Positions 1 to 6,240 of a DNA stretch of 16,933 nucleotides are shown piece after piece. Position 1 is the first letter of the stretch. The number at the start of each line of letters is the position of its first letter. Source of the DNA: Deltaproteobacteria bacterium. GTDB lineage: Bacteria; Myxococcota; Polyangia; Polyangiales; B10-G4. The stretch covers positions 1 to 16,933 of the forward strand of contig JAFDCW010000137.1 of NCBI GenBank assembly GCA_019312705.1. The letters are read 5' to 3'. The notes below the pieces were generated by a model. It saw nothing but the letters and a program-made list of their open reading frames with translations, ran no database searches and was not told where the DNA came from. Made by a program: the position numbers and the translations under genes.

Positions 1-148
1 CCGCCTTCACGTCGGCGTCGGCCTCGGCCCGGGAAAACGCCTCGTCGAGACCAACGACGACCGCCGGAGAGAGCGCGTTGGCTTTGCCATCGTCCATGCG
101 GATGACGGCGATGGAGTCGGTCAGCTCGTATGAAATTGAGTCGGTCAC
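1..148 (-). CDS. Enoyl-CoA hydratase/crotonase family protein, N-terminal fragment
   Basis: Only the first 49 codons are in the window; the gene continues beyond position 1. The translation begins MTDSISYELTDSIAVIRM and continues DDGKANALSPAVVVGLDEAF. This matches the start of crotonase-fold proteins: a first beta hairpin with hydrophobic 'IAVIRM', then the 'GKANALS' turn before the first helix (usually 'P..NAL'). Family members hydrate or isomerise acyl-CoA esters, often in fatty acid oxidation. The catalytic residues lie outside the window, so the exact reaction cannot be given. I chose GTG at 148-146 because it is the last start candidate before the conserved strand. No Shine-Dalgarno sequence is evident, and a TTG at 166 is an alternative. 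The gene is downstream of the hydroxyacid dehydrogenase on the same strand, about 70 bases away, and may share its transcript. Confidence 0.68.
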   Translation of the reverse strand, partial: MTDSISYELTDSIAVIRMDDGKANALSPAVVVGLDEAFSRAEADADVKA

Positions 149-218
149 GGGCGCAGTAGAGCACAAATGGTGCGGTGGTGTTTCCGAGGGCAAACGGGGT
201 CCACGGAGGGCCTAGGCC

Positions 219-1169
219 TCAAACGGCGTTGACCGCGTCGGGAGGCCTCTCGCCGCACAACACCGCGGCAACGTTGCGCAGCGCGGTCTCCGCCATGCGG
301 CGGCGGGTCCCATGGGTGGCGCTGCCGAGGTGGGGAAGCAGCACGACGTCGTCGCGGCCGATGAGGCCCGGGTGAACACGCGGTTCGTCTTCGTAAACGT
401 CGAGGCCCGCGCCGCCGATCTGTCCGTCTTCGAGGGCTCGGGCGAGGGCGCCTTCGTCGACGATGGCGCCCCGGGCGGTATTGATGAGCAGCGCGGTGTT
501 CTTCATGCGCGCGAAGACGCGCTCGTCGAATGCGTGGCGGGTCTCGTCGTTCGAGGGGGCGTGGATGCTGATCACGTCCGAGCGCTCGATCAGCTCGTCG
601 AAATCGACACCGCGGCCCCGGCCGCGCTCGAGGACCTGCATGCCGAAGGCCTCGCCTCGCCGGGCGACGGCGCGGCCGATGCGTCCCGCGCCGTAGATGC
701 CCAGGACCTTTCCCGAGAGCTCGGTGCCGAGCAGCATCGTCGGCGACCACCCATCGAAGTTTCCGCTCCGGACGAGGCGCTCGCCCTCGCGCACGCGCCG
801 GGCGACGGCGAGGAGGAGGGTGAAGGCGAGATCTGCCGTGGCTTCGGTCAGCACACCGGGGGTATTGCTCACCCAGACGCCGCGCTCGGTGCAGGCCGCG
901 ACATCGATGTTGTCGTAGCCCACGGCGAAGTTGGCGACGATCCGGACCGTCGGCGTAGCATCGAGGAAAGCCCCGTCGATGCGCTCCGAAAGCAGAGAGA
1001 CCACGGCGTCGGCCCCGGCCGCCCCGGCGAAAAGTTCGTCGCGCGTTGGTGCGCGTGGCTGGTCGAAGACGTCGACATGAACTTCGCCGTCGGCAGTGGC
1101 GCCGAGTTCCTCGGAGAGGATGGCGCGAGGATCGACGGGCAACTCCCGGGTGACGAAGACGCGAGGCAT
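219..1169 (-). CDS. D-2-hydroxyacid dehydrogenase (glyoxylate/hydroxypyruvate reductase type)
   Basis: A 316-residue cytoplasmic NAD(P)-dependent oxidoreductase that interconverts a 2-oxoacid and a D-2-hydroxyacid. It starts MPRVFVTRELP, typical of the glyoxylate reductase branch. Visible elements in order: the N-terminal catalytic half with 'ANFAVGYDNID', the Rossmann glycine motif GIYGAGRIGRA, catalytic Arg in 'NTARGAIVDE', Glu in 'DVYEDEP', and His in 'LLPHLGSAT'. The Arg-Glu-His set is complete, so the enzyme should be active. The stretch after the glycine motif (VLERGRGRGVDFDEL) looks roughly ten residues shorter than in typical relatives, so the cofactor-selecting loop is compact; NADH versus NADPH cannot be read with confidence. 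ATG at 1169-1167 is preferred over a farther upstream start because it begins at the conserved strand and sits behind a good TTGACA promoter. No Shine-Dalgarno sequence is visible. The substrate is inferred only at family level. Confidence 0.9.
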   Translation of the reverse strand: MPRVFVTRELPVDPRAILSEELGATADGEVHVDVFDQPRAPTRDELFAGAAGADAVVSLLSERIDGAFLDATPTVRIVANFAVGYDNIDVAACTERGVWVSNTPGVLTEATADLAFTLLLAVARRVREGERLVRSGNFDGWSPTMLLGTELSGKVLGIYGAGRIGRAVARRGEAFGMQVLERGRGRGVDFDELIERSDVISIHAPSNDETRHAFDERVFARMKNTALLINTARGAIVDEGALARALEDGQIGGAGLDVYEDEPRVHPGLIGRDDVVLLPHLGSATHGTRRRMAETALRNVAAVLCGERPPDAVNAV

Positions 1170-1178
1170 CGGCGCCGA

Positions 1179-1207
1179 ATCACACGACGCTGGGTGCTGC
1201 CTGTCAA
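1179..1207 (-). promoter_or_regulatory. Putative sigma-70-type promoter of the hydroxyacid dehydrogenase
   Basis: On the minus strand TTGACA (1207-1202) is followed by a 17-base spacer and TGTGAT (1184-1179), a perfect -35 and a 4/6 match at -10. Only nine bases separate the -10 box from the ATG at 1169. Transcription would therefore begin about two or three bases before the start codon, and there is no Shine-Dalgarno sequence. This is the layout of a leaderless or nearly leaderless mRNA. It is a motif-level prediction. Confidence 0.5.
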
Positions 1208-1250
1208 CCGACACCGGCCCATGCCAGCCAGTATCCGGGCGGCCCTCGTT

Positions 1251-1305
1251 CCATCAACCCGCCATCAACCCGCCATCAACCCGCCATCAGCCCGCCGTCA
1301 GCCCG
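1251..1305. repeat. Five tandem 11-bp repeats
   Basis: Five consecutive 11-base units: CCATCAACCCG three times, then CCATCAGCCCG and CCGTCAGCCCG. They lie just upstream of the dehydrogenase promoter (its -35 box is at 1202-1207) and overlap the stop codon of the glycosidase gene (1298-1300). Eleven bases is about one helical turn, so the same face of each unit would point the same way. This could be a protein-binding array or only a slippage product; the sequence does not decide. Confidence 0.85.
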
Positions 1306-2527
1306 GCACCTCCCGGCGACGGCAGTAGCGTCTGCGAACCACGGCAAACGCGAAGGCGACCGGGACCAGGAGCCCGACCCCCCAGAGCGCTGGGTAGATC
1401 AGCTCCCGGGCGCGCCCGAGACGAAAGAGCGGCGCTCGGGGGGGCGCTTGCCGCGGCCTGTCGATGGCCGGCAGCCCGTCGAAACCTGCAGCACTTCGGG
1501 CGGGGGCCGCGGCCAGCCGAGGGGCGACCACGCCGAGGTGATTTAGGACCTCGCGCTCGACCCCGCGCACGTACGCCTCCTGCACGCCGTCCGCGGCGAC
1601 GCGCTCCCGCGCGACCTCATCCCCGGCGCCGAGACCGAAGACCGCCTCCCAGCGCCCCCCGCTCGGCGCGTTGATGACGCCTCCGAGGCCCTCGACGAAC
1701 ATCGTGCTCGAGCCGCCGCCGTCGAGGTTGATGGCGTCGTGGGCGCCGAGGTCCGCCAGCATCTCCGCGAGCTGATACATGTCGAGGCCTCGGCTGCCTT
1801 CCCGGCGGCCGTCGGCGACGACGAGGTAAACGGTCCAGCCGTCCTGGGACACGCCGACCGCAGTGCGCGGGTGCCGGCGATGGGAGGTTTCGAAGAAGTC
1901 GAGACCGAAGGTATCGACCTCTCCGGCCCGAACGAGCATCGGTCGACCGGAGACCGCATCGTGCACCCGCTCGGATGCAACGACTCGGTGGTCCCCCGCC
2001 TCAGGCACGGCATCACTCGCAGATTCTCGAGCCGACTCTCCGGCCCCCTCCCCCTCGAGGGCGACGATGTGTTCCGGGGGGCTGATCCACGCCCGGCCGT
2101 TGTCACCCACGGCGAAGAATCCATGGTCCCGGTCGTCCTCGGCCTCGGGCCACGGGGAGCCCTCGCCGACGGCGAGACCCCCGGGCCGCGCGAAGGCTCC
2201 CCAGAAGCCGCCGTTGACCGCGGCCACCACCTCCCGGTCCTCGGCCCAATCGCGGACCGAACTCCAGCGCTCGCCGTGGGGGGTCGCCACGATGTCTACG
2301 CCATCGGCGCGCAGATCGATGACCAGGGCATGGATGGTGCACGGGTCTCGAGTCGTGCGACGCAGATATCGAACACCGGGGTTGGGGTCGGACCAGAGAT
2401 CGGCCCAGGCATCTTCTTGTCGGTCTTCTTGGAGGCCCGACTCGGAGTCCTGGGCGAGAGCCGTCGAAGGCCCGAGAGCCAAGAAGGCTGCGGCGAGGGA
2501 TGGGATCGCGATGAGGAACGCCTTCAT
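1298..2527 (-). CDS. Exported phosphodiester glycosidase family protein (NAGPA domain) with C-terminal membrane anchor
   Basis: A 409-residue envelope protein. It begins with a signal peptide (MKAFLIAIPSLAAAFLALG, probable cleavage after 'TALA' before QDSES). The NAGPA-type domain (PF09992 family, related to the 'uncovering enzyme' that removes GlcNAc from a phosphodiester) spans roughly residues 60-315, with 'VVAAVNGGFWG', 'HPRTAVGVSQDGWTVYLVVAD' and the hallmark 'INLDGGGSSTM'. An acidic low-complexity insert of about 30 residues (EGEGAGESARESASDAVPE) interrupts the domain. Near the C-terminus, about residues 375-397, a hydrophobic segment is followed by RRRYCRRR, so the protein is probably anchored in the inner membrane with the enzyme domain outside. 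I chose ATG at 2527 because it starts the signal peptide; the open frame continues upstream only as alanine/glycine-rich sequence antisense to the divergent gene. Bacterial members act on cell-wall or exopolysaccharide phosphodiesters; the substrate here is unknown. Confidence 0.85.
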   Translation of the reverse strand: MKAFLIAIPSLAAAFLALGPSTALAQDSESGLQEDRQEDAWADLWSDPNPGVRYLRRTTRDPCTIHALVIDLRADGVDIVATPHGERWSSVRDWAEDREVVAAVNGGFWGAFARPGGLAVGEGSPWPEAEDDRDHGFFAVGDNGRAWISPPEHIVALEGEGAGESARESASDAVPEAGDHRVVASERVHDAVSGRPMLVRAGEVDTFGLDFFETSHRRHPRTAVGVSQDGWTVYLVVADGRREGSRGLDMYQLAEMLADLGAHDAINLDGGGSSTMFVEGLGGVINAPSGGRWEAVFGLGAGDEVARERVAADGVQEAYVRGVEREVLNHLGVVAPRLAAAPARSAAGFDGLPAIDRPRQAPPRAPLFRLGRARELIYPALWGVGLLVPVAFAFAVVRRRYCRRREVPG

Positions 2528-2616
2528 GGGAGGATGCGAGTTGCAACCACCGGACCGCCTGCGGTTGTCGCCCCAAGAGCGGCCTAGCGGCCCGCGAGGG
2601 TGCGTCTCTGCAGACA

Positions 2617-2685
2617 CGATCGTCGCGGCAGGGACACAACCTCTGCCGCGAAGTTGGGGCTCCGGCCCCGAAGTTGCGACGATCG
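2617..2685. promoter_or_regulatory. Nested inverted and direct repeats in the divergent intergenic region
   Basis: The 163-base region between the glycosidase and kinase genes holds several ordered repeats. A 10-bp perfect inverted repeat, CGATCGTCGC (2617-2626) and GCGACGATCG (2676-2685), encloses a 9-bp stem (2623-2631 with 2643-2651) and a GC hairpin GGGGC-tccg-GCCCC (2656-2669). A direct repeat CGAAGTTG occurs at 2649-2656 and 2669-2676, exactly 20 bases apart. The position between divergent genes suggests a shared operator or a structured leader for the kinase. The 10-bp and 9-bp stems overlap and exclude each other, so RNA switching is conceivable. I found no convincing -35/-10 pair here. 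Confidence 0.5.
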
Positions 2686-2690
2686 CATCT

Positions 2691-3857
2691 GTGAACCGGT
2701 TCGCCGCGCCCGTCACCGCCATGCTCACCGCCGCCTTGGTGGCCATCTCGGCCCTCACCATCGCAGCCTGCGATTCGGTGTCGGCCTCCGCGCCGCCGGG
2801 AGACGTCGCGACAACCCGGGCCCCAGTTGCCGAGGCGGCCCCCTTAGGCGAGGGCGAGCCCGCGGCAGCGCCTCCCGCGGCGGCCCCGCCCGCGGCGGCC
2901 CCTGCCGCCGTCGAAGACGACACCGTCATCGAACCCGCACCGGTCCTCAACCGACGCAGCCGCTTCCTCGGCGAGCTCGATCACACCGTTCGCGAAGCCC
3001 TCCGGGCGGGCGAGATCGCCGAGATCGAACGGGGCCACGGCGGCCGATCACTGGCCTTCAAGATCACCCTCGTCGACGGCACCCAGGGCTACTTCAAGCC
3101 GGAGCAATCGTTCTCGGCGGCCCACTACTACTCGGAGCTCGCCGCCTATTACCTCGACCGGGAGCTCGGCCTCGGCCGCGTACCGCCCGCCATCGGCCGC
3201 GTGATGGAATGGGCGCCGTTGCGAGAGGCCGCCGCCGGAGACGAGCGCATCGATGAGGTCGCCGTGCAAGAAGACGGCACCGTGCGCGGCGCTTTCATCT
3301 GGTGGATCCCCGAACGACTCGCGCGCATCCAGCCAGGGCGGCGCTGGGACAAGTGGATTCGGCAGGAGGGCTCGCTCCTGATCTCGCCCTACCAGCGGCC
3401 CCGGGAATGGAGCAACGCCCACCTGCCGACCGAAGGCCCCCTCGCCGAGGATGAGGCCGACACCGAGGACCGGGTCGGCGAGCTCGCCGACATGATCCTC
3501 TTCGACTACCTCACGACCAACGTCGACCGGTGGGGCGGAAACTTCACCAACGTGCGCACCCGCGGCGAGGGCGGACCGCTCATCTACCTCGACAACGGCG
3601 CCGGCTTCACCGCCGGGCCCCGGGCCCGGGTCCCCCTGATGGACGCCCGGCTGCACGCCCTTCAGCGCTTTCGGCGCGAGACCGTCGACCAGATCCGTGA
3701 TCTCGACCAAGGCAGCCTCGAGGCCCGCATGGCCCAGGACCCCCTCGCGCCGTTCCTCCGGGCCCGCCACTACGATCACCTCTTCGCCCGCCGGGCCCAC
3801 CTCCTCGAGCACGTCGAGGAGCTCTCGGGACGCTACGGCGCGGCGATCTGGCTTTGA
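2691..3857 (+). CDS. Lipoprotein kinase resembling Four-jointed/FAM20 secretory kinases
   Basis: A 388-residue exported protein. Residues 1-26 are a signal peptide ending in lipobox I-A-A-C (Cys27), so it should be lipidated. Residues 28-85 are a flexible Ala/Pro linker. The rest matches the atypical kinase fold of Four-jointed (FJX1) and FAM20: a beta3-type Lys136 in 'GYFKPEQ', an alphaC-type Glu149 in 'HYYSELAAYYLDRELGL', 'RVPPAIGRV' directly after, then 'MILFDYLTTNVDRWGGNFTNV' with Asp279 at the catalytic position, and 'IYLDNGAGF' with Asp301 at the metal-binding position. The Asp-Asp spacing of 22 is close to the 20 of FAM20C (D458/D478, from memory). All expected catalytic residues are present, so phosphotransfer to an envelope protein or glycan is plausible; no substrate is known. 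GTG 2691 was chosen over ATG 2721 because it adds the Arg of a signal-peptide n-region. There is no clear Shine-Dalgarno sequence. The neighbour across the divergent region is an envelope phosphodiester glycosidase. Confidence 0.78.
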   Translation: MNRFAAPVTAMLTAALVAISALTIAACDSVSASAPPGDVATTRAPVAEAAPLGEGEPAAAPPAAAPPAAAPAAVEDDTVIEPAPVLNRRSRFLGELDHTVREALRAGEIAEIERGHGGRSLAFKITLVDGTQGYFKPEQSFSAAHYYSELAAYYLDRELGLGRVPPAIGRVMEWAPLREAAAGDERIDEVAVQEDGTVRGAFIWWIPERLARIQPGRRWDKWIRQEGSLLISPYQRPREWSNAHLPTEGPLAEDEADTEDRVGELADMILFDYLTTNVDRWGGNFTNVRTRGEGGPLIYLDNGAGFTAGPRARVPLMDARLHALQRFRRETVDQIRDLDQGSLEARMAQDPLAPFLRARHYDHLFARRAHLLEHVEELSGRYGAAIWL

Positions 3858-3877
3858 ATACGACGACCGCCCTCGCC

Positions 3878-3940
3878 GGCTGATCGAGCCCAAGAGAGCA
3901 AGAAGGGCGTGGCGATCCGGGGATGGCTTTTCGATCAGCC
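3878..3940. repeat. 10-bp perfect inverted repeat upstream of the sigma-54 promoter
   Basis: GGCTGATCGA (3878-3887) and TCGATCAGCC (3931-3940) are exact reverse complements separated by 43 bases. They end about 54 bases upstream of the predicted -24 element. Activators of sigma-54 promoters usually bind 80-150 bases upstream of the start site, which is where these arms fall (about -80 to -142). They could be activator half-sites, or a long-loop terminator of the kinase gene; there is no T-tract, so the terminator reading is weaker. Confidence 0.45.
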
Positions 3941-3993
3941 ACCCCAACCGCGAAAAAAACGAGTGGTTTCAAGGCGCGATATTCGATTCCCAT

Positions 3994-4008
3994 TGGCACG
4001 GCGCCTGC
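3994..4008 (+). promoter_or_regulatory. Sigma-54 (-24/-12) promoter of the 97-residue gene
   Basis: TGGCACG-gcgc-CTGC matches the RpoN consensus TGGCACG-N4-TTGC at 10 of 11 fixed positions, with exact GG-to-GC spacing. The start site would be near 4020, about 17 bases before the ATG at 4037, with the GGAGGA ribosome binding site in between. No other copy of the motif with correct spacing was seen where I inspected TGGCAC occurrences in the window. Such a promoter requires a bacterial enhancer-binding protein, so the gene should be switched on by a specific signal. Confidence 0.72.
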
Positions 4009-4026
4009 GTTGTTCCCCAGTGTGTC

Positions 4027-4032
4027 GGAGGA
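4027..4032 (+). promoter_or_regulatory. Ribosome binding site of the 97-residue gene
   Basis: GGAGGA lies four bases before ATG 4037. It is the clearest Shine-Dalgarno sequence seen in the window; most other starts here lack one. It fixes the start of this small gene against the longer open frame that begins at 3923. Confidence 0.8.
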
Positions 4033-4036
4033 AACA

Positions 4037-4330
4037 ATGAAGCAGGTCACTCGGAACGAGATGCAGCGAGAACTATCCCTCATGCCGGACGGCTTTGCCG
4101 ACGAGCAGACGGTCGTCGACGGCACCGCTTTCGTCAGCAAGCCCCTGCCTCCGCCCCTGCCCTTCACCCTCATGCGGGAAAAGCCCGCCAACGACTCCTG
4201 GATCCTCGCCCTCAACCCGGCCGCCCGTGCGGTCCTCGAGCTGGCGTCGATGCCCGCTCGGAACTGGCCCCTCGCCGGTCGACTGCCGGGTGCGGTAGCG
4301 ACCCCCGCGCAGAAGATTCCATCGCTCTGA
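4037..4330 (+). CDS. Small orphan protein (97 aa) under sigma-54 control
   Basis: Starts MKQVTRNEMQRELSLMPDGF and ends ATPAQKIPSL. I do not recognise a family. It has no signal peptide or membrane segment. The first 35 residues are polar and could be helical, followed by a proline-rich turn (KPLPPPLPF) and a short 'WILALNPAARAVLELASMPARNW' segment that may form a helix. The C-terminal 20 residues look unstructured. Gene reality is supported by the perfectly placed GGAGGA and the sigma-54 promoter upstream, rather than by homology. It is transcribed in the same direction as the kinase but has its own promoter 137 bases past the kinase stop. It is convergent with the DUF2079 gene. The ragged tail leaves open that it is the truncated remnant of a longer protein. 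Confidence 0.65.
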   Translation: MKQVTRNEMQRELSLMPDGFADEQTVVDGTAFVSKPLPPPLPFTLMREKPANDSWILALNPAARAVLELASMPARNWPLAGRLPGAVATPAQKIPSL

Positions 4331-4391
4331 CCGCCGCTTCGGCGCGGGCTCCGACCCCGATTCGGAAGCCGGCCTCAGCGCGCGACATCGG

Positions 4392-6188
4392 TCAGCGGCA
4401 GTGCACCGCGACCGGGTCTGCGTGACTCGGCCGGGCGCCGCTCGAACGCAGCAGTCCTACCCGAAGGCGCCCCTCTTCGAAGGCGGCGAGCTCGTCGTCG
4501 TCGAGGTTGTGGGTCGACCTGTAGTCTTCGCCGGTACGCAGATGGGCCGGGGAGAGCAGGCCGTCGAAGAGCAGGTCGACGCGCTCTGGCCGGTAGCCTC
4601 GGCCGAGGCGAAGGGCGAGGTCCGCGCCGCAGGGCGCCTTCGCTCGCAGGGTGAGCACGAGAGCGCCTTCGTCGATCTCTGTGCCGACTAGGTCGAGGCA
4701 CGCCGAAAGGCGTTGGGCCGGGCCGGCGGCGGTCGGGGCCCGATAGCGTTCTACCGGAAGGGCACGGGGATCGGCGCCCCGGCGCAGCACCAGGTAGGGC
4801 TCGGCGACGAGGACCAGGCCGAAGTCGTCCCGAGCGAGCCAGTCCCGAACCGTGGGCTCTTCATCGGTGCGCAGGAGGTCTTCGCTCTGGGCGAAGTCGA
4901 TCCGATGCCATGCGTCGAGGACCACCCAATCGTAGTTGCGGTCCGGCGGAGGGGGTGGGCCGAAGGAATGCCGCTCGGCGACGTGGGGCATGAGCGCGTA
5001 GGGGAGCTGCACGGCGGCGTCGTCGGGGAGGACGGCGAGGACTCGACGAGCCGCTCGGGATCGCGCGTCGTCTTGGAACATCGCCGCGTCGTAGTCCATC
5101 GCGACGGGGCTGCCGCCGGCGATGAGGTGAGACAAGACGAGCGCCCCGCTCAATAGCGCCCCCACCTGGCCCCCACTCACCCGGGGGGCCAGGTGGCTGC
5201 CGCCGTCGAGGGCCGCAACGATCAGGAAGGGCAGGAGCACCGTCTGGTAGTGGCTGTCGAGGTCGGTCGTCGTGGGCCAGTCGCTGACCAAATTGATACC
5301 GACGATGGGCAGGACCGGGATGAGCCAGCGTGGCGCCAAGACCGCGAGGAACGCGACCGGAGCCAAGAGACGGGGCAGGTAGGCCAGGCGGGCGGGGTCC
5401 GCGAGGTGCTCGATGAGCTGCACGGGGTGCGTGATCATGCCAACGAGGGCCGACGGCAAGGACGGCCCCCACTTGCCGAAGTGAAGCTGGGCCGAGCCCT
5501 CGGCGGGGCCGAGAAGGGGTAGGAGCACAAAGAGGAAGAGCGCGACGTAGGCGAATGACACGAGGGCGACGACTCGGCCCGCCCGATGGAGTCGGGGGTC
5601 CGAGCGCAGGGCGACCAGGCCGAGGAGGCCGGTGACGAGGCCCAGATCTTCACGGCACGCGAGGGTCAGAAGCGCGCAGACGACAAACGCACGGGGGGCG
5701 CCGCGGTCGAGGGCGTCGAGGGCGTAGGCGAGGGGCAGGACGGCGATGGTGCCCGGGTGCCACTCGTAGGTCGCGACGTGCGCGATGTTCGGGTAGAGCA
5801 GCCAAGCCGCAGCGCCGAGGACCGCCCCCCAGGGGCCAAAGCGACGGCGGGCGATCTGGCCGAGGGGGATCGCGGCGGCGGCGGTGGCGATCGCCTGAAG
5901 ACCGAGCAGCAGGGGTACGATGACCCCCGGCACCAGGGTGACGAGGCTCAGGGGGAAGACCAAAAGGGAGACGTGCAGGCCCAGCATGTGGGCCCCGACG
6001 ATGGGGTCCCAGAAGACCCCATGCACCGGGCCCCAGGCCATGCGGGCGTAGAATGCGAGGTCGAAGGTCTGGTTGTGCAGGCTGCCCCAGCGCGCCATCG
6101 CCTGGAAGAAGAGCAGCAGCGCGGCGCCCCCCACCAGGGACAGGACGACTGCTTGGGGCCTTTCGGGCTTCCGCACGGCGCGGACCAT
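4392..6188 (-). CDS. DUF2079 multi-pass membrane protein (GT-C glycosyltransferase-like)
   Basis: A 598-residue integral membrane protein. The first two thirds hold roughly nine to eleven hydrophobic segments. Typical DUF2079 landmarks are visible: 'NQTFDLAFYARMAWG' in the first external loop, with the Asp that GT-C-fold enzymes often use, 'VGAHMLGLHVSLLVFPL', 'HVATYEWHPGTIAVLPLAYAL', and 'LTLACREDLGL'. The last 220 residues are soluble and include 'RRVLAVLPDDAAVQLPYALMPHVAERHSF' and 'NYDWVVLDAWHRIDF', a pattern usual for the extracytoplasmic tail of the family. The family probably transfers sugars from lipid carriers, but no activity has been firmly assigned. ATG 6188 is chosen; an upstream ATG at 6242 would add 18 polar residues and would overlap the divergent gene's own ATG as CATG. 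The C-terminal domain ends without further known motifs. Confidence 0.85.
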   Translation of the reverse strand: MVRAVRKPERPQAVVLSLVGGAALLLFFQAMARWGSLHNQTFDLAFYARMAWGPVHGVFWDPIVGAHMLGLHVSLLVFPLSLVTLVPGVIVPLLLGLQAIATAAAAIPLGQIARRRFGPWGAVLGAAAWLLYPNIAHVATYEWHPGTIAVLPLAYALDALDRGAPRAFVVCALLTLACREDLGLVTGLLGLVALRSDPRLHRAGRVVALVSFAYVALFLFVLLPLLGPAEGSAQLHFGKWGPSLPSALVGMITHPVQLIEHLADPARLAYLPRLLAPVAFLAVLAPRWLIPVLPIVGINLVSDWPTTTDLDSHYQTVLLPFLIVAALDGGSHLAPRVSGGQVGALLSGALVLSHLIAGGSPVAMDYDAAMFQDDARSRAARRVLAVLPDDAAVQLPYALMPHVAERHSFGPPPPPDRNYDWVVLDAWHRIDFAQSEDLLRTDEEPTVRDWLARDDFGLVLVAEPYLVLRRGADPRALPVERYRAPTAAGPAQRLSACLDLVGTEIDEGALVLTLRAKAPCGADLALRLGRGYRPERVDLLFDGLLSPAHLRTGEDYRSTHNLDDDELAAFEEGRLRVGLLRSSGARPSHADPVAVHCR

Positions 6189-6199
6189 ATCAGCCTGAT

Positions 6200-6228
6200 T
6201 TGATTGCTCACCCCGATTTGAGTAGACG
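6200..6228 (+). promoter_or_regulatory. Weak candidate promoter of the DUF4178 gene
   Basis: TTGATT (6200-6205) and TAGACG (6223-6228) are spaced 17 bases apart, 12 bases before ATG 6241. Both boxes are partial matches only. The 52-base region between the divergent starts (6188 and 6241) must hold both promoters if each gene has its own. Confidence 0.25.
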
Positions 6229-6240
6229 GGATGAACAAGC

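Noticed and set aside
209..218. Perfect palindrome GGCCTAGGCC after the hydroxyacid dehydrogenase stop
   Set aside because: Ten bases without a loop cannot form a terminator hairpin, and a single short palindrome is expected by chance in GC-rich DNA.
312..1328. Long plus-strand open frame opposite the hydroxyacid dehydrogenase
   Set aside because: The opposite strand encodes a complete enzyme with all catalytic motifs; this frame has no recognisable domain and reflects the open antisense frames common in GC-rich DNA.
2528..2950. N-terminal extension of the glycosidase reading frame to 2950
   Set aside because: The added residues are Ala/Gly-rich, antisense to the kinase signal peptide, and precede an evident signal peptide that starts at 2527.
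4331..4391. Terminator between the convergent 97-residue and DUF2079 genes
   Set aside because: Only a 5-bp CGCCG/CGGCG hairpin (4332-4344) is visible, without a T-tract; too weak to annotate.
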